A DNA stretch of 64,000 nucleotides from Prolixibacter sp. NT017 (GTDB lineage Bacteria > Bacteroidota > Bacteroidia > Bacteroidales > Prolixibacteraceae). Of the stretch, positions 1 through 9,351 are shown piece after piece. A program made the translations under genes and the position numbers. A model generated the notes under the pieces. The model saw nothing but the letters and a program-made list of their open reading frames with translations. It was not told the origin of the DNA and did no database searches. Positions within the stretch are counted from its first letter, which is position 1; each line of letters opens with the position of its first letter. The stretch covers positions 1,054,001-1,118,000 of the forward strand of contig NZ_BLAV01000001.1 of the NCBI RefSeq assembly GCF_009617875.1. Direction: 5' to 3'.

Positions 1-326
1 TGTATCCATACTATGAGTGCAAAGCCAGTATATATGCTGAATGACCATGCCCAGTGCATGTCGGTGAAGAAATTAATTTTGGAGGCCAGGGATGATTTGG
101 GTTTTTTCACCAGAGCGAAGGCGAGCAAAAGTGGGAAGACCCCAAGTATGGAAAGTAGTATGATTCCGGGGATGAGAAAGCTGTGAAAAGGTGAATTTTC
201 CAAAATTGATAATGGCAATTCGAGTAATTGACCAGATGGTGAAATAATCAATGCGAAGCCGCCGGCGATGGCACCAATGCCCAGAAATATCATTAGTGAA
301 ATCAACAGGTTTCGCATGGTATTCAT
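1..326 (-). CDS. Integral membrane protein, 3' part outside the window
   Basis: An open frame runs leftward off the window edge from an ATG at 326 (a second ATG lies at 317). The visible 108 residues begin with a hydrophobic segment (start MNTMRNLLISLMIFLG), followed by a short loop, a second hydrophobic segment around residues 50-73, a basic loop (VKKPKSS) and the start of a third segment rich in Trp and Ile. This is a small multi-pass inner-membrane protein. I do not recognise the family. It is read in the same direction as the regulator gene that begins at 1131, with about 80 bases between them, so it could be the last gene of that transcript. Confidence 0.6.
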   Translation of the reverse strand, partial: MNTMRNLLISLMIFLGIGAIAGGFALIISPSGQLLELPLSILENSPFHSFLIPGIILLSILGVFPLLLAFALVKKPKSSLASKINFFTDMHWAWSFSIYTGFALIVWI

Positions 327-405
327 GATTAGGAGTTCGTAAGAAAGTTTATCGTTCTACTAAGGTAGAATGTTGATTTGTAAACGTCAAGATGATATAT
401 GTTTT

Positions 406-1131
406 CTATTTCGCAATAATGTGTTGGACTGAAGCTTTGTAACTTCTTCCGATAGGGACTTTCAAAATATCTGTTTCGATATGATGATAGGTCATTGCCC
501 TGATGTGCCGAATGTTAATGATGAAGGAACGGTGACAGCGAATGAAGATGCCGGAAGGTAAACGCTCTTCCAGTTGACTGATGCTTTGATAAACCAGGTG
601 ATTCTCTTTTGCTGTGTAGATTTTCACATAATGCCCCTGGCTTTCGGCCGCGATGATGTCGGCTAGCATAAGACGAACCATTTTGTTTTCCACTTTGAAA
701 TAGGCAAAGCTCTCGTCTGCTTGAGCGACGGATTCTTTTGCTTCTTCCATTTCCTTTAAGCTGTTATCATTCCTGGAAAGCCATTTGACGGCTTTATTGA
801 CTGCACGAACAAAACGATTGAAGGTAATGGGTTTAACGAGGTAATCGACGGCATCCAGCTCAAAACCTTCCAATGCATGTTCTGAATAAGCCGTCGTAAA
901 AATCAGCGTCGGCATTTCCTTGATTTGTTTGGCCAATTCAATCCCTGACATGACCGGCATATTGATGTCGAGAAAGACCAGGTCGATTCCTCCTTTCAGT
1001 ATTTCAGAAGTGGCTTCCAGTGCATTTCGGCATTCACCCGCGAGTTCGAGAAAATCGATTTTCCTGATGTGATCGCGGAGCACTGCACGGGCTAGCGGTT
1101 CGTCGTCTACTATGAGGCATCTGATCTTCAT
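406..1131 (-). CDS. LytTR-family response regulator
   Basis: This 241-residue protein has an N-terminal receiver domain (about 1-120) with the acidic pocket DDEP at 9-12, the phospho-acceptor Asp55 in FLDINMP and the conserved Lys100 in DYLVKP. A LytTR DNA-binding domain occupies roughly 140-241 (HYVKIYTAKE, RCHRSFIIN). Such regulators bind paired direct repeats upstream of their targets when phosphorylated by a LytS-type kinase. The kinase gene lies immediately upstream (ends at 1143, 11 bases from this start), so the two form one operon. A second pair of the same type is at 56075-57819; the receiver domains of the two regulators start with the same nine residues. Confidence 0.93.
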   Translation of the reverse strand: MKIRCLIVDDEPLARAVLRDHIRKIDFLELAGECRNALEATSEILKGGIDLVFLDINMPVMSGIELAKQIKEMPTLIFTTAYSEHALEGFELDAVDYLVKPITFNRFVRAVNKAVKWLSRNDNSLKEMEEAKESVAQADESFAYFKVENKMVRLMLADIIAAESQGHYVKIYTAKENHLVYQSISQLEERLPSGIFIRCHRSFIINIRHIRAMTYHHIETDILKVPIGRSYKASVQHIIAK

Positions 1132-1142
1132 TCACTGGTAAT

Positions 1143-2222
1143 TTACAATTTCGGTTGGGGGTGAGAAAGTTCCTTGTCAGTAATGCTTAGCATAGCGTAG
1201 TGAACTTCGTCTTCCTGCTTTAGCGAAAGTTCATAGTGATTCGGGTAAAGCAGTTCCAGTCTTTTCTTCAGGTTACTGATACCTATACCACCATTTTCTT
1301 TTTTGACGGAGACATTGCCAGCGCTGTTTTCCACCAGAAGTTTCATTCGTTCGTTGCTCAACTCCATTTGGATGACAATCCATGGTTTTTCTGCTCCGAA
1401 AGCCTTCAGGTGTTTGAAAGCATTCTCGATGAGTGGGATAAAGAGTAGCGGAGGAATTGTTCCCGTGCGATCATTTACCATAGAAAAAGAAATATCAACC
1501 TCTTCGTTTAACCTGATTTTTTCAAACTCGATATAACTTTTGATGAATTCCACTTCGTTGTCAATGCTCACTCTCGGGGCGTCTGCTTCATAAATTAGGT
1601 AACGCATAATTTCCGACAGCCGGGCAATCGTATCTGAAGTCAGTTCTGATTTCATCAGCGAAAGCGCATAAATACTGTTTAAAGAATTGAATAAGAAGTG
1701 AGGATTGACCTGTGTCCTTAGAAATTTTAGCTCTGCCTGGAGCTTTTCTTTTTCCAGTCGACTGCTTTTCTGTTGCTGAAACAGCCAGTATTCAGTTAGT
1801 TTGATGCCAAAGGGGATGACCATCGCTGTATTGAGGGTCAGAATAATATTCAGCTGATCGGTCAGCCGGAGCATGCTGTGTGGGCGCTCGGGGAAATAAA
1901 TGGACTCGATGAAAAAGTACCAGGTGAATTTTACCAGGATACTTAAAGAAGCCAGAATCAGCAAATAATATAAAATGAAGAGTAGATAGCGCTGACGTTC
2001 CAGGTAAACGGGCATGAAATAATAGAGAATACTGTAAACAAAAATGAGTTTGTATGGAAGTTCCAGCAGTTGAATATAGAAGGTTTTTTCGTAATTGTTA
2101 TCGAAGGTGCCCCACATAACACCCCAAAAACAGCCCCATAGCACCCAGTAGATGAAATGCAATCCCCATCGGGGAATCCCGGTTCTTCGGGCGATATTTT
2201 GAGTAATTGAGTAAAATTCCAT
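1143..2222 (-). CDS. LytS/YehU-type sensor histidine kinase
   Basis: The protein has about 359 residues from the ATG at 2222. A longer frame to 2453 exists, but its extra 77 residues are basic, lack a signal and would leave little promoter space before the divergent gene at 2465. The N-terminal half has four or more membrane segments. A linker with LEKEKLQAELKFLRTQ leads to the His_kinase signature NPHFLFNSLNSIYAL, whose His is the phosphorylation site. The C-terminal ATPase domain shows PLLFIPLIENAFKH (N box) and GGIGISNLKKRLELLY (G box). It should phosphorylate the LytTR regulator encoded next. The stimulus is unknown; the adjacent divergent glycan-degrading gene at 2465 is a possible target. 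Confidence 0.9.
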   Translation of the reverse strand: MEFYSITQNIARRTGIPRWGLHFIYWVLWGCFWGVMWGTFDNNYEKTFYIQLLELPYKLIFVYSILYYFMPVYLERQRYLLFILYYLLILASLSILVKFTWYFFIESIYFPERPHSMLRLTDQLNIILTLNTAMVIPFGIKLTEYWLFQQQKSSRLEKEKLQAELKFLRTQVNPHFLFNSLNSIYALSLMKSELTSDTIARLSEIMRYLIYEADAPRVSIDNEVEFIKSYIEFEKIRLNEEVDISFSMVNDRTGTIPPLLFIPLIENAFKHLKAFGAEKPWIVIQMELSNERMKLLVENSAGNVSVKKENGGIGISNLKKRLELLYPNHYELSLKQEDEVHYAMLSITDKELSHPQPKL

Positions 2223-2464
2223 CGACTCAGTTTTCTGAATGATAAAATTAGGCAAAAAGGTCAGTGTGCCTTTCTGTTTTTCACAAACAACAGGAATATT
2301 GCATGAATAACCGGCTTTTAGGTCTAATTGTCGTTCGTGCTTCGAGCTTGGTTGTCTGTGAAAATGAGTTCGTTTTGTTCTTTGGATGTCGTTTATTCGT
2401 ATTTGAGAACTGCAGATCAGTAGCAGGATTGAAAAATGAATAACGAATTCCAAATTTTAAACCA

Positions 2465-4288
2465 ATGAAAAGAACAGCACTGTTTTTCGTTTTCTTATTT
2501 TCTTCGTTTGTCCTTTTTGCCCAACAGGCACGAGTCGATAAAATTGAGCCGCCTTTCTGGTGGACAGGAATGCACGATCCGACACTGCAATTACTGGTCT
2601 ACGGAAAAGATATTGCTTCAGCTTCGGTTTCCATTAATAAACCAGGAGTAGAACTGGCAAATATAAAACCGATGCCGAACAAAGATTACCTGGTTATCAA
2701 CCTGAAGGTATCAAAGACGGCTCAGCCTGGTAAGTTTCCCATTGTGTTTCGAACAAAAAGCGGGAATATTGATCGAACGTATGAACTGAAAAAACGTCGC
2801 GAGCATGCTGACGTTAAGACTCCTTTTCGGGAGAATGATGCCATCTACCTGATAACACCTGATCGGTTTGCGAATGGCGATTCAACCAATGATACAGTAG
2901 CCGGATATGCCGAAAAGGCTGACCGCTCGATTAATTACGGCCGGCATGGTGGTGACTTAAAAGGAATGACCGAACATCTCGATTACATCAAGAAATTGGG
3001 AATGACAGCCATCTGGCCCATGCCTTTGCTGGAGAACAACCAGACGGCTTATACGTATCATGGTTATGCCATTTCGAATTTTTACCAAACCGATAAACGT
3101 TACGGCTCAAATGACGATTACAAAGCGTTTGTCAACGCTGCCCATCAGAAAGGATTGAAAGTCATCATGGATCAGGTGTTTAATCATTGTGGTTCTGTAC
3201 ATTACTGGATGAAAGATATGCCGTCTCCAACCTGGATTAATAGTATGGACAGTATTGGCCGATGCATTTTTAGTAATGCGACAATTTCGGATCCATATGC
3301 TTCTAAATCGGATATGAAAAGCCAGGTTCGTGGCTATTTTGATACCAACATGCCTGATTTGAACATGGACAGTCCGATTCTGGCAAAATACATGATTCAG
3401 AATTCGATTTGGTGGGTGGAATACGCCGATTTGGATGGCCTGCGAATCGATACCTATCCTTATTTTTCCAAAACTTTTTCTGCCAGATGGAGACAACGTA
3501 TTGAGGAAGAATATCCCGGAATGTTTGTTGTTGGAGAGGTCTGGGCAACTGATGTTTCGCACGAAATTTACTGGAACAGAAAAGAAACGAATCCGGATGG
3601 TTATCGGTCTCATTTAAATAGCATTACTGATTTCCCCCTTTATTATGCTACCCTTCGTGCTTTCAAAAAAGGAGGCAATGTAAGTGAGGTTTTTAATACG
3701 TTGACGAAGGATTATTTATACGGCCACCCCGAATTGAACATGATTTTTCCGGATAACCATGATGTCGACCGGATTTTGGGAGACTTAAATGGTGATTATG
3801 ACCAGTTAAAACTGGCGCTGAGTTTCTTGGCGACCACTCGCGGCATACTGCAGTGGTATTATGGCACCGAGATATTGATGAAAGGATTGAAGCCTGATGG
3901 AGTTATCCGGGAAGATATGCCCGGTGGATGGGCCAGCGATACAGTCAATGTTTTTAAAGACGAGAACCTGACGACTGAACAGCAAAAAGCGCTTGACTTT
4001 TCCACGCGGTTACTGAACTGGCGGAAAAACAGCGAAGCTATTGCATCCGGGAAGTTGGTGCATTTTGTTCCCAAGAACAATGTATATGTTTACTTCCGTA
4101 TCGCGGGAAACGACAAAGTGATGGTAGTTCTAAACAACAATACCGAAGCTCAGTCACTGGACGTAACGCGGTTTGATGAGATACTGAAAGGAGTGCGAAA
4201 AGGAACGAACATTTTAACGGGAGACAAGATCAATTTTGAGTCTTCGTTGAATATTCCTCCGCTGACTCCATACATCATTGAGTTATAA
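2465..4288 (+). CDS. susA: SusA-like neopullulanase / cyclomaltodextrinase (GH13)
   Basis: A 607-residue exported alpha-glucan hydrolase. The signal peptide (MKRTALFFVFLFSSFVLFAQ) is followed by an N-terminal Ig-like cyclomaltodextrinase domain beginning RVDKIEPPFWWTGM, typical of Bacteroidota SusA proteins. The TIM barrel carries the GH13 motifs: VIMDQVFNHCG, the nucleophile Asp in DGLRIDTYPY (about residue 328), the acid/base Glu in VVGEVWATD (about 358) and FPDNHDVDR with the transition-state Asp (about 430). A small C-terminal beta domain ends the chain. It probably cleaves starch, pullulan or cyclodextrins in the periplasm. No SusC/SusD genes are nearby, so this is not a full polysaccharide utilisation locus. 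The next gene follows after 36 bases. Confidence 0.93.
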   Translation: MKRTALFFVFLFSSFVLFAQQARVDKIEPPFWWTGMHDPTLQLLVYGKDIASASVSINKPGVELANIKPMPNKDYLVINLKVSKTAQPGKFPIVFRTKSGNIDRTYELKKRREHADVKTPFRENDAIYLITPDRFANGDSTNDTVAGYAEKADRSINYGRHGGDLKGMTEHLDYIKKLGMTAIWPMPLLENNQTAYTYHGYAISNFYQTDKRYGSNDDYKAFVNAAHQKGLKVIMDQVFNHCGSVHYWMKDMPSPTWINSMDSIGRCIFSNATISDPYASKSDMKSQVRGYFDTNMPDLNMDSPILAKYMIQNSIWWVEYADLDGLRIDTYPYFSKTFSARWRQRIEEEYPGMFVVGEVWATDVSHEIYWNRKETNPDGYRSHLNSITDFPLYYATLRAFKKGGNVSEVFNTLTKDYLYGHPELNMIFPDNHDVDRILGDLNGDYDQLKLALSFLATTRGILQWYYGTEILMKGLKPDGVIREDMPGGWASDTVNVFKDENLTTEQQKALDFSTRLLNWRKNSEAIASGKLVHFVPKNNVYVYFRIAGNDKVMVVLNNNTEAQSLDVTRFDEILKGVRKGTNILTGDKINFESSLNIPPLTPYIIEL

Positions 4289-4324
4289 GGTAAGCATGAT
4301 TTGATGTTCATTAAAATCCGAAAG

Positions 4325-6304
4325 ATGAGAAAACAATTATCAGGCATTCTTTTGTTGCTGATCATTTTTCTTCAGCAGGTCGATGCACAGCCACTGAAAG
4401 TTTCAGCAGCCAAATATTTTTCATATCTGAAAGAAAGTCCGGAAGACTATATCATTCATAAGTTTTTGAAGTATGATATCGTTATGCTGGGAGAGGACCA
4501 TGCCGTGCAGAATAACCTTAATATGGTGGCCGGTTTGATTCCTGAATTATACAAGGCAGGTGTGTACAACCTGGGAATGGAGTTCGGTGCTGCGGAAATG
4601 CAGTCGCGTTTGGATTCGTTAATCACAGCGCCACAATACAATCCTCAGGTGGCGCGTGACATGATGTACTATTACAATGTTGGATGGGCTTACAAGGCCT
4701 ACCAGAATATATACAAAGCTGCGTGGACTTTCAATCGAAGCTTGCCTGCCAATGCCCGAAAATTCAGAATATTGAATCTCAGCTACCAATATCATTGGCA
4801 GGGATTCAGCGGACAACGGACACCTGAGAACATGGCGAAGGTTTTTTATAAAGGAACCCCGGATAAGTTTCGTGCTGAAATAGTTAAAAAAGAGGTGCTG
4901 GATCGGCATGAAAAAGCCTTGCTGCTGGTGGGAGTTGCGCATGCGTTTACGAAGTACAAAAGCGGTAATGAAGAATGGCTGGGTAACCGGTTGTACCAAA
5001 ATTATCCCGGCAAGGTTTTTAATATTTTGTTGCACTGCCCGTTTTACAATAAACCGGGCAAAACTCCCTCGCTTTGTTCCCCTGCCAACGGAAAGATTGA
5101 AGAGCTGATGCAGTTGAATCACGACAGATCGGTTGGTTTTGACCTGGTTGGAACACCGTGGGGAGATTTGCCCGACAGCAGTTCTTACAGCATGGGTTAT
5201 CCCAATTTTACATTGAGCCAGTTATTTGATGGTTATATTTTTCTGGCCCCATTTTCTCAACTGAAAGGCAGCAAAATTGATGAGGATTTCTTTAAGAATA
5301 AGCCGTGGTCTGAAACCCGGAAAGAGTTGCCTGATCCGGATTGGCATGGAAATATTCAGAATCAGCAGGAATACTGGAAACAAATACGTGACTTTGTTGA
5401 TTTGAAAAAGCGGTACGCCGATTTGCTTCATGGAGATCCAATGCCCAAAGTCTGCAGCGGACATATGGAAAGGATAACTAAATTTCCGTCAAACTATATT
5501 GCAGCCCACAATGTCGATATTTGGCTTCCGAAAGGATACAACAAGCATCAAAAGTACGCCGTGCTATATATGCACGATGGTCAGATGCTGTTCGATTCGA
5601 CAACGACCTGGAATAAACAAGCGTGGTGCGTTGACGAGGTTGTGAGCAAGCTGATGAGTGAGAAAAAGATAGAACCATGCATCGTGGTGGGTATTTGGAA
5701 TACAGGACAGGACCGTCACGGTGATTATTTTCCGCAGAAACCTTTTGAGTCTTTACCGGTTTCTTTCCAGGATTCATTGCTTCATAAAGTGTGGCAGGCT
5801 AAAAACATACCCTTATTCCCGATCGGATTACAGTCAGATAACTACCTGAAATTTCTGGTTAAGGAGTTGAAACCGTACATCGACAGTACGTATTCTACTT
5901 ATACCGATCCACAACATACTTTCGTGATGGGATCTAGCATGGGAGGGCTTATTTCGATGTATGCAATTTGTGAGTACCCGGATGTGTTTGGTGGGGCAGC
6001 TTGTATGTCGACACATTGGCCTGGAACATTTTCGTTGAAAGATAATCCCATTCCCGATGCGTTTGTTGACTACATGAGACAGCATCTGCCATCGCCGGAT
6101 TCACATCGTATTTATTTCGATTATGGTACTGAAACCCTCGATGCGATGTATGAACCTCTTCAACAGAAAGTGGATAGTGTCATGCGGGAGCGGGGATATT
6201 CCAAATCGAATTGGGAGACGTTGAAATTTGACGGTGCAGATCATTCGGAACGTTCCTGGCACAAACGACTGGATGTTCCGGTTACATTTTTATTGGGAAG
6301 GTAG
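4325..6304 (+). CDS. Exported two-domain protein: GEDH-type (ChaN/EreA/TIKI-like) domain plus serine esterase
   Basis: The start at 4325 gives MRKQLSGILLLLIIFLQQVDAQ, a clean signal peptide, so I prefer it to the ATG at 4301; the product has 659 residues. Residues about 40-220 contain IVMLGEDHAV, LGMEFG and LLVGVAHAF, the spaced GExH/E/GxxH pattern of the ChaN, TIKI and erythromycin-esterase folds. Residues about 380-659 form an alpha/beta-hydrolase of the putative-esterase family (PF00756-like): nucleophile in GSSMGG (about 537), a candidate Asp in TETLDAMY, and His in GADHSERSW (about 638). It lies downstream of the GH13 gene on the same strand and ends before a strong terminator. Substrate unknown; a carbohydrate ester is plausible from the context. 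Confidence 0.8.
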   Translation: MRKQLSGILLLLIIFLQQVDAQPLKVSAAKYFSYLKESPEDYIIHKFLKYDIVMLGEDHAVQNNLNMVAGLIPELYKAGVYNLGMEFGAAEMQSRLDSLITAPQYNPQVARDMMYYYNVGWAYKAYQNIYKAAWTFNRSLPANARKFRILNLSYQYHWQGFSGQRTPENMAKVFYKGTPDKFRAEIVKKEVLDRHEKALLLVGVAHAFTKYKSGNEEWLGNRLYQNYPGKVFNILLHCPFYNKPGKTPSLCSPANGKIEELMQLNHDRSVGFDLVGTPWGDLPDSSSYSMGYPNFTLSQLFDGYIFLAPFSQLKGSKIDEDFFKNKPWSETRKELPDPDWHGNIQNQQEYWKQIRDFVDLKKRYADLLHGDPMPKVCSGHMERITKFPSNYIAAHNVDIWLPKGYNKHQKYAVLYMHDGQMLFDSTTTWNKQAWCVDEVVSKLMSEKKIEPCIVVGIWNTGQDRHGDYFPQKPFESLPVSFQDSLLHKVWQAKNIPLFPIGLQSDNYLKFLVKELKPYIDSTYSTYTDPQHTFVMGSSMGGLISMYAICEYPDVFGGAACMSTHWPGTFSLKDNPIPDAFVDYMRQHLPSPDSHRIYFDYGTETLDAMYEPLQQKVDSVMRERGYSKSNWETLKFDGADHSERSWHKRLDVPVTFLLGR

Positions 6305-6346
6305 AAATGGCTTGACTGAATAATATTTTTTTCCAAAGATAGACTT

Positions 6347-6398
6347 CAGAGTTGTTTGGGCCGGATGTTAATCCGGATCAAACAACTCTGGTCTTTTT
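6347..6398 (+). terminator. Rho-independent terminator after the GH13-esterase operon
   Basis: A perfect 12-bp stem (6347-6358 with 6379-6390) encloses a second small hairpin (6361-6366 with 6371-6376) and is followed by TCTTTTTT. It lies 43 bases past the esterase stop and ends the rightward transcript; the convergent YciI-like gene ends at 6407. Confidence 0.85.
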
Positions 6399-6406
6399 TA
6401 TTCATT

Positions 6407-6697
6407 TTATCGCTGTTTCAGGAATTCGAGTTCTTTACTTGTCATGGTAGGGACAAATTCGACGATTTCATAGTCAGCGACATCATTGATATGGAATGGA
6501 TCCTGCGACAGTATCTTTTCAAGTTCTTCTTTTGAGTCCATATTTGAGAGGATCACTCCGCCGGTACGTGGTACCTTTCTTCCGGAAGCAATGAAGTTTC
6601 CTGCCTCGTATTGTTCTTTCAGAAATTCAACATGTTCGTTGAGGTGTTTTTCCACCTCCTCAATTGGCACTTTGTATACTAAGACTGCAATAAACAT
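6407..6697 (-). CDS. YciI-like (YCII-related domain) protein
   Basis: A 96-residue protein of the YCII/ferredoxin-like alpha-beta fold. The sequence opens MFIAVLVYKVPIEEVEKHL and shows the family's His (NEHVEFL), GNFIASGRK and a DPFHIND segment, where the Asp-His pair is the putative active site. Family members are small dimeric proteins; some have dehydrochlorinase or related activity, but most have no known role. A perfect -7 box lies just upstream. It is transcribed away from the PfpI gene cluster and seems to stand alone. Confidence 0.85.
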   Translation of the reverse strand: MFIAVLVYKVPIEEVEKHLNEHVEFLKEQYEAGNFIASGRKVPRTGGVILSNMDSKEELEKILSQDPFHINDVADYEIVEFVPTMTSKELEFLKQR

Positions 6698-6721
6698 AAT
6701 AATCTATTTTAATTACCGGCT

Positions 6722-6729
6722 CAAAGATA
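6722..6729 (-). promoter_or_regulatory. -7 promoter box (TATCTTTG) for the YciI-like gene
   Basis: Read on the minus strand these bases match the Bacteroidota consensus TAnnTTTG exactly and lie 24 bases upstream of the ATG at 6697. No convincing -33 TTG element is seen. Confidence 0.5.
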
Positions 6730-6833
6730 GGTAATGTCCGGCATTGATTTATTTCCGGGGAATGACAAGACCGGCAAGAATCATCTTTCTGAGTCTCACC
6801 GGTCTCCTCTCAAAATTTATTATGTAGAGCGGT

Positions 6834-7409
6834 CTAGATTTCAATCTTCGCGCCCATTACTTTCAAAAACTCGCGGATGAATGCCGGGTGACCGGGCCAT
6901 GCCGGCGACGTAACCAAATTTCCGTCAACATAAGCATCTGTTACCGGGATGTCCTGGTATTCGCCGCCCGCCAGATTTACTTCGGGGCCAACGGCCGGAT
7001 AGCAAGTCAGCTTTCTTCCTTTTACAACATTGGCCGCTGTTAAAATCTGTGCTCCGTGGCAGATGGCAGCTACGGATTTATCGGCAGTAAAGAAATGCTT
7101 TACAACTTCCAGCAGCTCTTTATTCAAGCGCAGGTATTCCGGGGCTCTTCCTCCGGCAATTACCAATCCATCGTACTGTTCAGCCTTAACATCTTTGAAA
7201 CTGTAATTCAGGGCGAAATTGTGTCCGGGTTTCTCTGAATAGGTTTGGTCGCCTTCGAAATCGTGGATGGCTGTTTTAACCGTTTCGCCCTTTTTCTTGC
7301 CGGGGCAAACAGCGTGAACTTCATATCCTACCATTACAAGCATTTGGAAAGGGACCATGGTTTCGTAATCCTCTGCGAAATCACCGGTTAAAAAAAGAAT
7401 TTTCTTCAT
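6834..7409 (-). CDS. DJ-1/PfpI family protein (glyoxalase/deglycase-like)
   Basis: This 191-residue protein belongs to the class I glutamine-amidotransferase-like DJ-1/PfpI superfamily. The nucleophile elbow AICHGAQ places Cys117 and His118 as in PfpI, with an acidic residue near position 14 (FAEDYE) as the usual Glu partner. The motif [12 protein letters not shown] is also typical. Members act on glyoxals or damaged proteins, or are stress chaperones; the exact activity cannot be read from the sequence. The gene is monocistronic, with 139 bases to the next leftward gene upstream. Confidence 0.88.
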   Translation of the reverse strand: MKKILFLTGDFAEDYETMVPFQMLVMVGYEVHAVCPGKKKGETVKTAIHDFEGDQTYSEKPGHNFALNYSFKDVKAEQYDGLVIAGGRAPEYLRLNKELLEVVKHFFTADKSVAAICHGAQILTAANVVKGRKLTCYPAVGPEVNLAGGEYQDIPVTDAYVDGNLVTSPAWPGHPAFIREFLKVMGAKIEI

Positions 7410-7548
7410 CTCGTTGAATTTTAATTAGTATTGAATGTTAATTCCAGGTCAGCTTGGGGTAGGCAGGTCTCCTGATGAAAAAACAACTCCTTTATAAATA
7501 AAGTTTGACCACTTCCTAATTTTATGATGGGGAGTGTAAAGAAATCGT

Positions 7549-8619
7549 TTAGCTGTTCATTTCTTTTCCGAGAAAATCAGCTAAAGCTAGTTTCTGTTTC
7601 TCTGTTTGTGACATAACAAATTGGTCGACTGTCTGAAAGAAATCGGTTGCGATGTCGATGCTATCTCTCTTAATCGTCCTTTTCCATAATCCTTCAACTT
7701 GTCCGTTTACTACAATCACAGGCCAGAATAAACCGTTACGGGAAATAGCCTTTTTATAATGTTCTGAAGGGATGACGGCACTTCGGTCGCGATAGCTGAT
7801 AATGAATTCATCGAATGCAGGAAGGAGAAAAACAGATTCGTTGTCTGGTTGGGAAAACGTTTGATTTTGGGAAAACCAGTAATCCTTCGAATGGATTGTT
7901 GCTGAATGTAATTGGCTTTTAGTCATTTCAAGTGCGAGACTTGCCTGGTTCTTTTTCAATCCTGACCACCAAACGAAATCATCCAACGTTGCCGGGCCGT
8001 GGCTGGTAAAATATCTAATGGCGAGTTCTGATAAAGCTTCTTCGTACGAAAGTCTCTTTTTATTGGGAACCCTTTCTTCCAGCAAAGAATAGGTTTGCTT
8101 GTTACCTTTCAGGGGACCGCTGCAGATAATTGCATCCAGCTCAGCATGGATCAGGAGGTGTGCTGCACGGTTATCTTCGTTCGGAATGCCTGCATTCTCC
8201 AGCAGAGACACCAGTTCGGTGCGGGACGACGGGCCGTTTTTCTCCAGATGTTTGATGAAGATGTTCTTCGCTTTCTTCAGCACTCCATCGGTTATGCCTA
8301 AAGATTTGTGGCGTCCATTGAGTGCTGTTTTTATTTGAGGACCGGTCAACTCAAGCATCCAGTATATGTCGTCAGCTGAAACGCAATGCCAGGTTGGACG
8401 CATCAGGTGAGTGCGGATTATTTCTCCTTTGTTGAATGCTTCTCGTACCGAATCATGAGTTGAATCAAATGTTCTTAGCCCGATAGCCCATAATGCCATG
8501 GGCAGATCCTGTGCCTGGATGGCTCCAAGCCATTTCACTATCTCAGAGGGAGATGTCTCAGTTGGTGAAGTGATTTGTTGATTTTTTAGTCGGGCCGCAG
8601 CAATCTCTTGTTTTTCCAT
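7549..8619 (-). CDS. Winged-helix HTH_42 protein, AlkZ/YcaQ-like DNA glycosylase family
   Basis: A 356-residue protein of the HTH_42 (PF06224) family. The N-terminal part has WLGAIQAQDLPMALWAIGLR, which contains the Q-x-Q motif used catalytically by Streptomyces AlkZ; E. coli YcaQ has Q-x-D there. Later blocks LMRPTWHCVSADDIYWML and the C-terminal ISYRDRSAVIP and NGLFWPVIVVNGQVEGLW also fit the family. AlkZ-like enzymes excise bulky alkylated or crosslinked purines. Because the catalytic motif is intact, a role in repair of toxic DNA adducts is likely but unproven here. The gene stands alone, 276 bases from the cold-shock gene. Confidence 0.82.
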   Translation of the reverse strand: MEKQEIAAARLKNQQITSPTETSPSEIVKWLGAIQAQDLPMALWAIGLRTFDSTHDSVREAFNKGEIIRTHLMRPTWHCVSADDIYWMLELTGPQIKTALNGRHKSLGITDGVLKKAKNIFIKHLEKNGPSSRTELVSLLENAGIPNEDNRAAHLLIHAELDAIICSGPLKGNKQTYSLLEERVPNKKRLSYEEALSELAIRYFTSHGPATLDDFVWWSGLKKNQASLALEMTKSQLHSATIHSKDYWFSQNQTFSQPDNESVFLLPAFDEFIISYRDRSAVIPSEHYKKAISRNGLFWPVIVVNGQVEGLWKRTIKRDSIDIATDFFQTVDQFVMSQTEKQKLALADFLGKEMNS

Positions 8620-8743
8620 TGAACAACGTTTCCAATCGTGAAAAATATTACGAGGGAATTTAATGAAAGTTCGCTTTCAACTGAAATAAGTGGGCTTTGT
8701 AATTTGGCGAACCGGGAACAGTCAGGTTTAGTGCAAAAAAAAT

Positions 8744-8780
8744 GCCGTCACCTGGTACGAATTGTCTTTCGGGTGACGGC
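8744..8780. terminator. Bidirectional terminator hairpin
   Basis: A perfect 9-bp stem (GCCGTCACC at 8744-8752 and GGTGACGGC at 8772-8780) is flanked by eight A on the left and TTATTTTTT on the right. It can end the leftward cold-shock transcript and would also stop rightward read-through. Confidence 0.8.
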
Positions 8781-8895
8781 TTATTTTTTGAAGTTGTTTT
8801 GTTGTCTCCTGTTGTCAGAAACGAAGTTATTTGCCGGAAAACAGTCAGTGAACCAGCCATAGTGCTTTGTTCCAACTAACGCGTGCTACGGTAAA

Positions 8896-9351
8896 TTACT
8901 GATCGAGCAATTTTACCCTGACGGCAACCGGACCTTTAGGGCCAGGTTCTACTTCGAAGGTAACTTTGCTGCCTTCATTGATCTCGTCCAGTGCATTGTT
9001 TACATGGACAAATACACTCTCCTGTGTTTCGGTATCCCTGATAAAACCATAACCTTTGGAATCGTTGTAATAGGTCACTTTTCCTTTCCTGATCGGATCG
9101 AGCTGTTCCATTTCCTCTTTCTTAGGAATGCTGATCTCAATGTCTTCGGCTTTTGTCTTGGTTTTCTTGTCCGGATCCGGAGGGGTATCCGTAATCATAC
9201 CGTTTTCATCAACGTAAGCAATCATATCGTCGAGGCTGCTTTTCTTGTCATTGTCTTTTCTGGCTTGCCTACGTGCTTCTTTCTCTTTTCTCTTCTTCTC
9301 TTTTTTGTTTCGTACTTCTTTTTTGTTGAAAGTTTCTTGTGATCTACCCAT
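8896..9351 (-). CDS. Cold-shock domain protein with long basic N-terminal extension
   Basis: The protein has 151 residues. The C-terminal 65 form a cold-shock OB fold with RNP1 (KGYGFI) and RNP2 (VFVHV), preceded by GKVTYYND; these bind single-stranded nucleic acid. The first 40 residues are very rich in Lys, Arg and Glu (KEVRNKKEKKRKEKEARRQ) and probably give extra RNA contacts. Residues 40-85 are an acidic linker. This layout is common in Bacteroidota and longer than the 70-residue E. coli CspA. A candidate promoter about 300 bases upstream implies a long leader, as in cspA mRNAs. A hairpin terminator follows at 8744-8780. Confidence 0.92.
   Translation of the reverse strand: MGRSQETFNKKEVRNKKEKKRKEKEARRQARKDNDKKSSLDDMIAYVDENGMITDTPPDPDKKTKTKAEDIEISIPKKEEMEQLDPIRKGKVTYYNDSKGYGFIRDTETQESVFVHVNNALDEINEGSKVTFEVEPGPKGPVAVRVKLLDQ

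Noticed and set aside
1143-2453. Long 436-residue start for the first kinase
   Set aside because: The first 77 residues are basic and low in structure and would reach to 12 bases from the divergent GH13 start, leaving no promoter space.
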